From Stromatinia cepivora (lineage: Eukaryota; Ascomycota; Leotiomycetes; Helotiales; Sclerotiniaceae): DNA of 64,000 bases. Location of the stretch: positions 1,177,001-1,241,000 of the forward strand of contig RCTD01000017.1 of the NCBI GenBank assembly GCA_014898415.1, given 5' to 3'. The notes under the pieces are model-generated. The model saw nothing but the letters and a program-made list of their open reading frames with translations. It did no database searches and was not told where the DNA came from. The translations under genes and the position numbers were made by a program. Positions 1 to 12,271 of the stretch are shown piece after piece (within the stretch, counting starts at the first letter, position 1; each line of letters starts with the position of its first letter).

Positions 1-649
1 TGTTGACACAAATTAAAACAAAGAGCCGATTGTCTTTAGTATGCGTGTTCGCGCCCGAGATTGCGATTGTGATGGTCGAACATTTCTTTGACACAATTCA
101 AACAAGAAATTTAACTCGTTCATCAATTTAGAAGACAGGGTTCGAGATAGCATCAAGTGTGCTCATATACAATCTCCTGAAGAAGAGGAGTGAGAGATAC
201 ATATGCTCGTTTGAATTTTGCTATTATCACCTGAAAAACTACAGGAATCTCTTCATGTGGTATCACTAGATACGATGTATGAGTATCATTGAATCCTCCA
301 CTCTCCATCTAGCCATAAATCAATTTTCTTTCCAAATGGAAGAGTACTCGTTAAAATGGCCGAAAACGATTGTTTATACTCAGCATCATCAAAGAAAGTC
401 TTTACCAAGCTTGGCGAACGTTAAAAGGGATTTGAAAATGAAAGAATATCGTGATTCTTAAAGAACAATGAAAGCCAAATATTCTTTTATCCTCAATCGC
501 ATTTACATTCTTAGTTTATATGCACTTGTTCGAGGAATGCTAACGTTATTGCTCTATGTCTAATATTCTAAACCTCGAACCAACAACTATTATCACAATT
601 CTGGTGTTGTAGAAATTAACCTCGAAATCTATACTTTGTTATCGACATT
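1..649. other. 5' flank without a supported gene
   Basis: I see no gene here. A 60-codon ORF at 279-461 has no recognisable motif and no neighbouring exon that would extend it. The last 100 bases are presumably the promoter and 5' UTR of the gene starting at 650. Confidence 0.5.
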
Positions 650-3600
650 ATGGAAGCAATTAAACCTCCCAGTGCGGTGGCGGGTATGGTGTCAAAGCCA
701 TGGGATAGTACAACTCTAGCAATTGGGGGCGCTATGTGTAAGCTTCGTTCTTGATTCAAGTATTGTTCAATCAAACTGATGAATATAGTGGCCCCTCGAG
801 TACAACCTCCAGATTTGACGGGTCCGGTCCATCCATTTTTTGCACGCGACAGGTGGGAAGTCGCCGATGAGGACTATCAGCTCTTAATTCCAAGCATGCG
901 ACTTGCGACCCGGCTGTTAGAGGTCGGAATGCCATACTTAACAAGTTTTTTGCCAACCAGCACGATCTTTGGCGCGCCGCAAGATGTATCTCACGCTGAA
1001 CATCGTAAACTTGTCTGTCCAAAGGTAATCCAAGCAAAAAAGCAAATCTTACTTAAGGATCTTCAAGAAGCAGAATTAGAGCTCGAGGCAATTTCAAGAT
1101 GTATCAAGTGGAGATTGAATGAAAGAATGCATGCAGATAAAAGTTGGAATGGTATCACAAGGATAGTAGACTACGGGGAAGTCGACTTCCACGAACTAGA
1201 TGAGAATGAGATTAGAGAATCGGATTTGCAAGCTGCTCAAGCGGGCCAGGTACGACGGCCACTTGTCATTGCAATCATGGATTTCTTACTGGTCCCGATG
1301 CGCACTCACCCGCTTGATTCTGAAATCCGCCTCAAAGCGCAATTTATGGCGGCAATCACTATGACCCATGAAATTGGGCATGCAATATTCCTCCAGGATT
1401 ACCGGTCATTCAACCCGCCTACCGGCGATGAGCCCTACGTTAACAGAAATGTTGATAGCGAATTAGGAAGATCCTTCATCAGCTGGATTTTCAATGGCTT
1501 TCATCCTCAATTCTGTGAGTCACATGAGAAAGGAGCCCAATTTGGTAGTCTAGGATGGTCATTGTATTGGCAGCCATTACATAGGATTACCCAGTTATTT
1601 GGAAATGACAAAGTACATAAGAGACCTTTATATGAAACGCTCCATGCAATTCCTGTCGATTATTTGTCAAATGTATTTCGACAGGGTTGGTGGGAAGCTA
1701 ATCGACGGGGTGTTCCAGTCCATAGGCTTGCTGCGGTCCTCAGAGAGAATTTAAAGTTAGCCTTTAGAAATGAACTGGAGGCTGCTATAGCTGTGAAGGC
1801 CAACTGGTGGATGGATCCATTGGCAAAACGCCCCAGATGGAGAGGTCACTATAGAGTGGAGAAGTACTCTTCGGGCGAGCCTGTCGAAGGACTTATAAAA
1901 GATCAAATTGTAGCACAAATGAGACTCGATGGGCAAAATTTTTCATTCGCTTTGCATGACGAAGACGATGATTTTGATGATGAGATTGAACAATTGTCAA
2001 GAGAACATACCCCCCGTACAGTGGAAGAGAAGTCCGTCTCAGGGCGCGATAACAGAGCGATGGTCGCTTATAGTGTTGAGACGCACGATGATGGAATGCT
2101 TGATGAGGATATAGGGTACATCGAAGATGATGATTCTGAAGTTGTGACGCAAATCGAAGTTCGGTATCGGCCGACAACAGATTTTCAGCCCAGGTCGACA
2201 AAACTTATTGCGCCAAATAAGCTAGTGGAACAAGCTCGAAAGGACGTTTTGGATGAAATAGCCGCCGAAGAAAAAGCAGCAGCCTCCGAGATGTTTGCAG
2301 GGTCGGGTCCAAGGCCTGGAAAGCGCGGAAGCTCGAACGATTCTCTTTCCATACACGGGCCAAGCAAACGGCTGAGAACAGTGGTCGAAGCAGATAAGAC
2401 AAAAGAGGGTGCTACACTTCTGGAAAAAGTTGTCAGAGCACTTGACCAAGCATCGGCAAATGAGGTAGGCCATTGGACAAGAATCCAAGCATGGTATTAT
2501 TGCCTGGAACATGGGCTTGTGATGGCCGAACTACCTAAAACCGCTGCAGCACAGCAAGCAAAACTTGACAACGGCACGGAAATTGGATATAAAGTCATGC
2601 GGAAAATACAGTACCATCTCCTACAGAAACTTTGGGATGAAACCTACAACGATGGCGGAAACCCTGAGTCTGTTCTTATAGCAAAAAACATACTTCATCT
2701 GATTGATTTCTTTCTGGATGAAGATGTTGACATACTTGCTCAAAAGATGCATATATATGATCTAGATACTCCTCGCAAGAGGGAGAAGTCCAGAGAATTA
2801 TTAAAACGTCACATGCAAGAGATGATTGACGGTGGGCACTTAAAAGCACCTCAAGGAGACGTCACTTTGAAGGAACAATTGGAACCTCTACACGCTCTAG
2901 CTCCAGAACCATCCCAGTGGTCAGAAGATGATTTAAGATCCTGGTGTCGCCAAAAGGGAATTCCACAGTGGGGATCCATTTCCGGCTTAATCGCTCGCGT
3001 CAATCGTTTCAGAGAAGAGGAAAAGAACGTTAAAGTCGGCATAGCCGGTCGACCTAGACCTCCTCCTGGCAGAACCGATCGCACCGGCACAGAAATTTAT
3101 CGCTTTAGCGCGGTCCTTCGGCACAGTTCCCTCGATGCCCTCAAAAGTTCCCTCTTCATCCATGGCAACTTTCCCTCAGACACCGAACTCGATCTCTGGG
3201 TCAACACAGACGAAATTCTCAAACCCGGCCCCTTAGATAAGCAAAGCCCCAAAGTCGATTGGAAACGTCTTGTTCTCCGCGCCACGCGGACGGCAACTCA
3301 CAAACAACCGGTCAAGATCAGTCGTGAAGAACGCATCAAGAAAATAAACAGGCATAATGACCTCATCGATGATCAACTCCGAGGCGTGCAACGCAAGGCA
3401 CGAAAAGAAGTCCTAGCAGATGCATCGACCGAGACGAGCTACCCCGTTGGAACAGTTCTAAACAAAGTGACGGATATTTCGCAGCGAGCGCTCGCACTCA
3501 CACGTATCCGTAACGCGCCAGGTACGAGACCCGGACAGAGTTGGAAGAAACACGACCGGGCTAATTTGATCAAGGGTAGACATTTGAATGATATGATTAT

Positions 3601-3871
3601 GGATCTTGAAGATTTAGAGGCTAAGAAGGAGCAAGATAAGAAGAGGCGCACGGGCACGAAGGAAAAGAGGGCAGAGGAGTATTATGCGGCGAGTGAACCG
3701 CTAGAGAAGGAGTATAGGAGGGTTACCCATATGAAGTTAATTGAAAAGAGGTTTACGAAGGATTATGGACCAGGAGAGAGATTGGGGGTTGGGGAGGAGG
3801 AAGTCAAGGAGGAAGTTAAGAATGTCAAGGAGGTGGAGGAGGAGGATGAGTGGCAGGAGGATTATGTGTAG
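650..3871 (+). CDS. Large protein with HExxH metallopeptidase-like motif and SAP-like segment
   Basis: Two exons, 650-737 and 789-3871, give 1056 aa. The 51-bp intron (738-788) has a GTAAGC donor, a CTGAT branch-like site and a TAG acceptor. It joins ATG-T to TG-GCC in phase, so the ATG at 779, which lies inside the intron, is not the likely start. Residues 223-227 read HEIGH, the zinc-metallopeptidase signature, inside MTHEIGHAIF; Glu254 (DSELG) lies 27 residues downstream and could be a third ligand. Around residues 726-777 is a helix-extension-helix segment (WSEDDLRSWCRQKGIPQWGS) that looks like a SAP-type DNA-binding motif. The middle is acidic, and residues from about 860 on are Lys/Glu-rich and probably disordered or coiled. 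No signal peptide or membrane segment is visible. I do not recognise a named family. A nuclear or cytosolic protease-like protein is an inference, and the HExxH could be non-catalytic. Confidence 0.8.
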
Positions 3872-4616
3872 ATTTTTAGCTTGCGGAGATTTGGAATAAG
3901 GGGAGGTTTTCATTGATGTATGCGGTGTTTGTATATTCGTGTTTATGTATATTTTCTTTCGGTATACAATGTATCAAATGAGAGAGAAAGTATTGTAGCA
4001 AGTATAGTATTTCATTGTCCATCTACAAAGGCTTTCAAACGAACGTTCCGATAAGTTCTCTCTAGTGTATATGTAAGATCTTACATACCTATTTGAGAAG
4101 CACATTGAAGGCAAATGTTCTCAAGTGTAAAAATTCCATACTATTCCGTCGCACTACCATCCTACACATTAAAACGCCCCCAGCTCAACTTCCCACCAAA
4201 ACCTTTTTATTATATTCCTGCAACAGATACCTGAGACTTTTATATCAGAACCTATATTTAAAAATACTAGCCTTTTGACTTCTACTTAACTTGTTGCTGA
4301 AATACTGGTTGTTAACATAGCCTACAGTAGTGTTTTCCAAACATTAGACGAGTGTGGTATGAAGTATATTTATTGATTTGTTTGTACGTTTTTATCTACA
4401 TTACAATTCTGAAGTCATCACCCATAATCTATGGATTACTCCTATCAGATAATATATACCATGAATCCATAAGAATCTAGATTTGCAAGACAGCAATGTC
4501 GTAGAATTTGTGGATATTGACATTTTTGACACAAGTCCTTAAATACAGCCTTCTCCTTCCTTCCTCTCATCATATCTTAATTCTCAATTCCCAGTTCCCA
4601 GTTTCCAGTTCATGAT
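3872..4616. other. Convergent intergenic region
   Basis: 3' flanks of the gene ending at 3871 (+) and the nuclease ending at 4617 (-). It is AT-rich with several short poly-T/poly-A runs. The only ORF (4093-4278) has no family features, and I see no RNA gene. Confidence 0.5.
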
Positions 4617-6072
4617 TTAGAGATTAGTAGTACCAGTAGCGATCAAATCCAACCAAGCGGCAAGTCTATTGATATGAACTCGTTAGTCTATTAAATCCTT
4701 CCGAACATGCCAAGATCCCCAATAAAAACAAGTAAAACAAGAGAATTACTAACCTATACCCCGCCTTGGCAATCTGCAACTTAACTATCGGAATCGCAGC
4801 CGCATAGTAACCATTCGTACTCAAATCACCTGTCTCCACAGCCGAAACCCCATCTGAAAAAACAGTACTGCAAACATGCGCATTGCTATCCACAGCCCAA
4901 ACCATGGAACTGGAGACTGGGTCGTCGATATCGATACCCTCTGTCCAGCCCGAGGCGAGAGAAGAATATGTTCCGGTCTTGATAGCGGTGGTAAGAGTAG
5001 CTGCCCACGTTTTAGCATCCGCGAGTGCGTAACCGCCGACGTATTGTTCGGGGATTTGAGTGTCCCAGATGGCGTGCAGATTGGTCTTTTTGCCGGCGTA
5101 GGTGACGGAGATGGTGTTTCCGCCTATGTCGAGCTCTTCGTCGTGCAGCGGTTGGTGGATATCCCCGACGAACTAGGGTACGTGAGTAAGAAGTTCCTAG
5201 ACTGGTGGTTCGCCCATGAAGGGAGAAACATGGTGCCGAGTATCTTTTTTGCACGGGATACCCATGTGCCTTGGAAATGGCATGTGGAATATGGGGAATG
5301 GAGGCATGATGGCTTCCAGAGTTGGGAGAGGAAATCAGAACATACGTGAATGATCATCTGGTGAATATCAGTAACTGCTTTTGGAGGTGGGATTGGTGCT
5401 TACCTTAGCTGCGATGTCCAAATTGGCAGCACTTGCGGTGCCGTCTTGTAAAATAGATGTCTGCGGTTGCTTAGCATTGTTTGTGGGCAACAAGTAGTTG
5501 TGGCAGGCTCACGTAGTTTTTGATGGCACTAACGACGCATCCTCCAGATCCGCAATCTCTGGCGTAGTCAACGCCACACGCTGAATAGGTATGAAATTAG
5601 TGTCATTCACAAAGCAGGGCATTTCAGGCGAGAAAATAAGTTTTTCGCTATCATTTTGATTGGAGTAATAGTCATGAAAATTCCGTGGACTCACAAGTAG
5701 GTGGGTTATCTTCTGCATCGATAAAATGGAAAGGTGCCGAGAATTTACCAGCAGCAGTGTAGCGATACGAATCGGACTGTAGAGGAATTAGAATCGTGTG
5801 TGATATCTGTGAGTAGAGGACTAACCCAGGCAGCAACACTTGCTAAGTAGTCTGTGGTGCTATCACCCAAAATGCCTTGGAAATAGGATTTGGTAGCAGC
5901 AGAGACTGTGAGGACGTGATGTTAGAGATATATGTGTGATATAATGGCAAGATAGTTACTTACCGAAGTTGGTAGCAATATATGCAACAGTTTCATGTCC
6001 TAAGCCACCCCAAGCGTATGTAGCTGGAACCCAAGAGGAGAGGAGAAGCGCTGCACTGGTTTGAACCTTCAT
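4617..6072 (-). CDS. Secreted S1/P1-type zinc nuclease
   Basis: Extracellular single-strand-specific nuclease and 3'-nucleotidase with three zinc ions. On the minus strand I place eight exons: 6072-5964, 5905-5826, 5776-5695, 5580-5513, 5460-5404, 5357-5346, 5172-4754 and 4665-4617, giving 291 aa. Residues 1-20 are a signal peptide ending ATYA, so the mature protein starts at Trp21, as the family requires. In mature numbering the P1 zinc ligands all fall in place: W1, H6 (WGGLGH), D45, H60 (FHF), H116, D120, H126 (GDIHQPLH), H149 and D153 (LHAIWD). His116 lies on a 12-nt exon (MIIH). Cysteines at 92, 100 and 105 suit the usual disulphides. Length matches the family (about 290 aa). The exon plan is inferred by hand but is strongly confirmed by the exact ligand spacing. 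Likely role: nucleic-acid and phosphate scavenging outside the cell. Confidence 0.93.
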
Positions 6073-7258
6073 GATGAAGTTTAGATGCCAAGAAAGATAG
6101 AAAGAGAGGCCGTGAGGATTGATCTGCTGTTGGAATGGAAAGCTGGTCGATTCAAAGCTTGGAGATACATGACTCTTTATACTTCAGAATACTTCAGACA
6201 ACGCATCGCCCTCGAACACTACTCGAGAGTGGCTCCAAAATGGATCGTGAAGTTCTACATGTGAAGCTATCCACATATCGTTTTTCACTCCGTGATGGTG
6301 GTGATGAAAGAGGCAGGTAACATCTACTTTTATTTCCAATTCCACCCATCACCACCCACCCTTCAAAGATCTTCAAAGCCCACGAATAACACATCAACGA
6401 TACGACACGACCTCAACTCGCATAGAACTACAACACCCACAAAACCACTGATAACATAGATCGGGGACTGCCGTTGTCCGCCAAGAATCCGGTTCTTCCA
6501 AAAAATTATACAAGGATTCCAGGAGTTGGTATCAGCGATGCTCGCGAGTGGGATGCCAAGCACCCACCAGGACAACAAGCTTCTCATTCTAACAAAATCT
6601 ACTTATACACGACAGCCACAAAACACAACCACCTTCCCAACTTGTGCAAATTTCCGATTATCACTGGAAAATTTAACTGAATTTACTCCGTACATGTTCG
6701 GAATGAAAAAGAAAACGCTAGCAACTCCCGTCTTCTCCGCATGTATGCAGGTCAGAGATGGATAAGAGAAAAAGATAACCAATTATCCTTGCATGTGTGC
6801 TTGATGATATGAGTTGAAGAAGTCATGTTGTTAGTCAGAAGGCGGTATTTATTAGAGTATTTGCATTATTAAGCTTGTTTTTTTAGTTTATTGTTCGGGG
6901 GATCTGCTGAATTTGGAGAAGTGTGGTCTGGTCTTTGTCAGCAGATCCATTTTTCTATCAATGCCGATCGATGAGCTTGTGTATGTCTAGGTTTATTATA
7001 TAGCTCAAGGAATTATCCATATCATATTTTCTCTATTATTCATCTGATAATCGGTACAAAGATTACTTACAATTAGAAGGGCATTCCCTTAAACCGAGTG
7101 TGTAGAGAATAACTTGATTTGGTACGGGTTTACAACCCCTATTTTTGACAGATACATCATCCATTTCCCACATACAAAACTGTATTGAATGTCTTTCCCA
7201 CAGAAAACTCCCGATTGCGCCTCCGTATACAATCCTTAAATTCCATGAATAATTATCT
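6073..7258. other. Intergenic: nuclease promoter and KRR1 3' flank
   Basis: Both neighbours are on the minus strand. The region holds only short unrelated ORFs (for example 6474-6680 and 6526-6765, overlapping in different frames) without family motifs. I see no tRNA or repeat. Confidence 0.5.
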
Positions 7259-8379
<1,121 letters not shown>

Positions 8380-10326
8380 TTTGATCGTTGATGGTGAGCG
8401 GTGGTTGGTGAAGCTTCAAGATTAAATTTCCTTACTCGAAAAAAAGTTATGGCAGAATATTTTTGAGACATCTGTGCAATTTGATCTAGGTTTCCGTAAT
8501 AGCTTCCTAGTCCAAGCTAGGGCCATCGATAGCCCCAGCTAGTGTAATATCACGTGATTATGAGCCCAAATCCTCGGATCGGCTGGATCGGAATTCATTT
8601 TTACCCCTGAAAATGAAAGCCGAGAATTGATTGACAGATTGACAGACTTGTTAGTGATTAGGATTAAAGTTATCGAATGGTGTCCCACGAATTCGTCATT
8701 CATAAACGTTTCTACTTCGTATAACTCGGCCTTCCTTTTATCAGCTGAAGAACCCCATCTTATGTAGGATTTCCACTAAATGGCACCTACCCGTTTATGC
8801 CATATCATTTCATGCGTATCATTGATCGAAATACGCTGATCAGCTTATCGGGGTAATGATATATGCACCTCACTACATTTTTATCTATATGCACACATGA
8901 TCAAGACAGGAAAAGACTTAATCTATTGTTTCCCAGTGGCTCGTGACACATTTTATTTCCATCCTTTCCTTCCTCGAGCTTCCTTCAACCACGGAACGAC
9001 CGTAATCTTAAATTTCGATCTCAGGGGTAAACTAAAAATGTTCTCGAGGTCTCGTTTCAAGGATTTTTACTGGTCAGCCTTAATAATTTCTCTGCTTCTG
9101 TGATTGTTTATCAAATGCCGATTAATTCATTCAATTCTCTCAATTCGTCAGGAACTTTCAAACCCTTGTGCCGCCTTAGCGCCAATGCGTGGATCATATC
9201 CTCCGCCCGGATACATATCATTCATTATATATCATATCTTGATCAAATCAAACGAACTAGACCCAAAGAACTTACTGTTATGTATAAAATATGACAATTA
9301 GGGCTTGCATCGATCGCATGAATGAGGATTTTGAAAAGTTATATTCGTTCTAGATGAGAAATATGTATTGTAGGGTAAGCTTACTTTAGGTAGGTTATCA
9401 TTGCTTCGATTCAATCAAATGGTTTTCGTTCCCTCGTAGTGCTTCTAGAAGATTGCTTTTTTATCGATCTTTATGAAATCTTGAAACTTCACGTTACCAT
9501 AGCTTTTTTAGCAGCAGCTTAGCTAGATGTTCCGATCTTGCATGCATCAATTGATATAGGTACTCAATGCTGTAGCTAGAAGTTATTAAGGAAATCCCGA
9601 GGAGATGAGGTACTTCAATCATAATAATCTGAAACTCCTTCATATTGTACTACCAATTTCAAATACATTCTTTGACTTCTAGATAACTCATTCCTCGTAG
9701 TAAAAATTGTACATTTTTGGAGCTTGTCATTATCAGGTACCTTGCGTCCGGGAGTATCCTTTTTATAGATCGTTTTGATTGCAAGGTAGCGCGAGTGGAT
9801 AAGGGGCGGCCAGGATCCAGCTGCAATTCGTTTCCTCCCAAGAACTTCTTTCCCAATCTTCGCATCTCTGATTTGATTCTTTGTATTGTAACATCATTCA
9901 CTGTCTCTTCATTCATCGTTCTTATATACCCAAAATTCAATCAATCCCTTCAAAAGTTTAAGCTTCATCCAGTCAATCGTTTGAACCAACCGAAAAGTCT
10001 TATGCTTCTTTCACTACCTGCAATTTTCGAATAATAATTTCAACCCAGCTACCAGTGTCAGCATACTCGCCCTACTTCCAGTCATAATTCGAAAGATCTC
10101 TGCTATTTCGACAAAGACATTTGAAGTTATATAATATTCGAGGGACAATCGATTCCAGCCCTAATATCACCATATCCCTCGCGTTCTACTTCGGACGCGA
10201 TTTAATAACTACCCCCCTCAAACCGCAACCACGGCTTCCACACTCGCACCCATTTATCGGGCATCGCCCATCGATCATCTTCGGCCCTCCTCGAGAGACC
10301 AAAGTCGAGATCTGCCACCTTTCCGC
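8380..10326. other. Divergent promoter region between KRR1 and areB
   Basis: About 1.95 kb between two divergently transcribed genes. Short ORFs (9659-9940 minus, 9717-10034 plus, and others) overlap in opposite frames and show no domain. Part of the right half is probably a long 5' UTR of the GATA-factor gene, as is common for nitrogen regulators. I see no repeats apart from the E-box noted separately. Confidence 0.45.
8549..8558. promoter_or_regulatory. CACGTG E-box palindrome upstream of KRR1
   Basis: A perfect 10-bp palindrome ATCACGTGAT lies 170 bp upstream of the KRR1 start codon. The core CACGTG is the site for basic helix-loop-helix factors of the Cbf1/Pho4 type. Function is inferred only from the sequence and position. 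Confidence 0.35.
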
Positions 10327-12271
10327 ATGTCACCTTCGTTGAGCGATGGAAGGCAATCATTGCCAATCATGGCACCCATGGATCCTATTTCTCGACCATC
10401 TTCGACCTCAACTGTGAACTCTTCTTTACACCATAGTACATCTCTGCCACAGCTTCCTGGTCTATCAGCACTTGCTTCAATAGCTTCCGGTAGAAGTTCA
10501 CCACAATTGAGGTATGTTTGGAATGTGAAGGGAAAAATATAATTTGACATTACTATTGTCTCGGATGATGTGGAAGTTTCAATCCCAAGTATAATTCGAG
10601 TTAACAATTCTTATTTGCTGGAGGAAAGAACAAAGACTATCCTTGAAATACTTGACTTAAGCTTTGCCATTTGAATTTCTTGAAACTTTTAAGGACGAGA
10701 AGAGTATAGTTTCGAATATATTTGAATCCTGATGTACAACATAATGCATGGTTTAAAAGCTAATTCAGATCATCATAGGGCATTCAATGTCGGACAAAAT
10801 GTGAATATGGGGTATGCAACATCATCACCATCTGCTACCTCAGGAGGAGGTCAAAACAATACACCGGTATGTATATTTTCTTTCTTTTCTAATAGTGTAT
10901 GTTTATATACATACATAATTCATTTCCGTCTCATCCATTTCTTTGGTCATTGACCAAGAAACCAGAGAATCACTGGAGCATTTACAATGTCTCTCTCTCT
11001 CTCTCTCTCTCTGTTTCTGATATCCATTTAATTTATTTATCTTTCATTTTCTAATCAATCAATCAATCTCCTATCTTTTGGGATAAGTGTTCCGATAAAT
11101 ACGGTCACCCTTTCTTTATCAGTCAGTTATCGCTTGTCATTAGTCTTTATGGCCAACCGTACTCGGCATTTTCCGTTCCTTCCACTATCCATCCCACTAC
11201 TTGAGTTTAATCAATCAAGCCCCAAGCGATATCAGCAGAGCAACAATCTGAATTTTCGTCCATTCCAATCTGCGATAACGATAGCGATTTTGCAAATCTC
11301 ATATTATCATTACCACAATAATGGCTACAATGGCTAACAATGATCGCGAAACCCAACAGCCTACCTGTCAGAATTGTCAGACTTCAACGACTCCATTATG
11401 GCGCAGAGATGAAATAGGATCCGTATTATGCAATGCTTGTGGTCTCTTTTTGAAGCTGCACGGGAGACCTCGGCCGATAAGCCTCAAGACAGATGTTATC
11501 AAGAGTCGAAATCGCGTTAAGAGTTCTGGGACTGCCCAGAGTGCAAAGAAAAAGGTATTTATTCGTATTGCAATTAATTTGCGGAAATGAAATGTTTACT
11601 GACGCGTTTTGTCGCAGACTCTCTATGAAGCTAATGGTCTTGATCAAGCGCGATCGCAAGCTGGCACACCACCACCGGGTTCTCTGGGACATAGAAGAAC
11701 ATCGGGAAAGTCTGCCAATGGCCATTCAGATGGATCGAATTCTCCTATTTCTAGAACTGCGACTCCTTCGATGTATGGTAATCATTTACCCCCGTTTAAC
11801 GGAAATGGCTTGGAAGAACATCAATACAATCATTCTCCGTCTCTTCCACCCATGCACATTCGACAACCTTCTCCTGGGGATATAAGATCTGCGTCACCAT
11901 CTATGAATGGCCCGCATGGTCTTGAAGTACCCCAGACATACGAACAACTTATCGCCCAGAATTCATCTTTGAAAACCCGTGTCAATGAACTCGAAGTTAT
12001 AAATGAACTCTTTCGAGGTCGAGTCACCCAACTTGAACAAGATGAAGCCAATGCGAATCAAGGAGTTGCGATGCTTCGAGAATCGGAACACAACCTAATG
12101 AGTCGACTTGAGGAGTCACAACGCCGAGAAAATCAATTAAAACGTCGCTTGGATGATGTTGAACGTGAACTCAACGAATTGCGTGACGGGGCACCCCGCG
12201 CTAAGAAAATGCGTGTCGCAGATATGGTTGGGGATAGTGAATCGTCAACTCCACAATCAGTCACTTCATAG
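10327..12271 (+). CDS. areB: AreB/ASD-4-type GATA factor with C-terminal coiled coil
   Basis: Nuclear GATA-binding transcription factor, by family a counterpart of AreA-type activators in nitrogen metabolism (AreB/NreB/ASD-4). The zinc finger is encoded by exon 11360-11554: C-x2-C ([16 protein letters not shown]) then [17 protein letters not shown], a C-x2-C-x17-C-x2-C finger followed by the family's basic stretch [14 protein letters not shown]. Exon 11618-12271 carries a Pro/Ser linker and a long coiled coil ([20 protein letters not shown] onward) with heptad Leu. Upstream exons are a Ser/Pro-rich leader from ATG 10327 and an exon from about 10769 to 10866. The junction between these two is unresolved: the strongest donor (10512) gives the wrong phase, whereas a weaker GTAGAA donor after 10489 fits acceptor 10768. 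The 493-bp intron 10867-11359 also contains an in-frame ATG (11321) that would give a short isoform. Confidence 0.85.
10990..11012. repeat. (CT)n microsatellite in areB intron
   Basis: A run of about eleven CT units lies inside the long intron 10867-11359. It could be the pyrimidine-rich part of an internal promoter for a short isoform, but that is only inference. Confidence 0.8.

Noticed and set aside
771..1037. Antisense ORFs within large genes (also at 1893-2512, 14242-14538, 19621-20025 and elsewhere)
   Set aside because: They have no motifs and are shadows of the coding strand's codon use.
6474..6765. Small secreted protein or peptide gene between the nuclease and KRR1
   Set aside because: Two overlapping frames of similar length, neither with a signal peptide or cysteine pattern.
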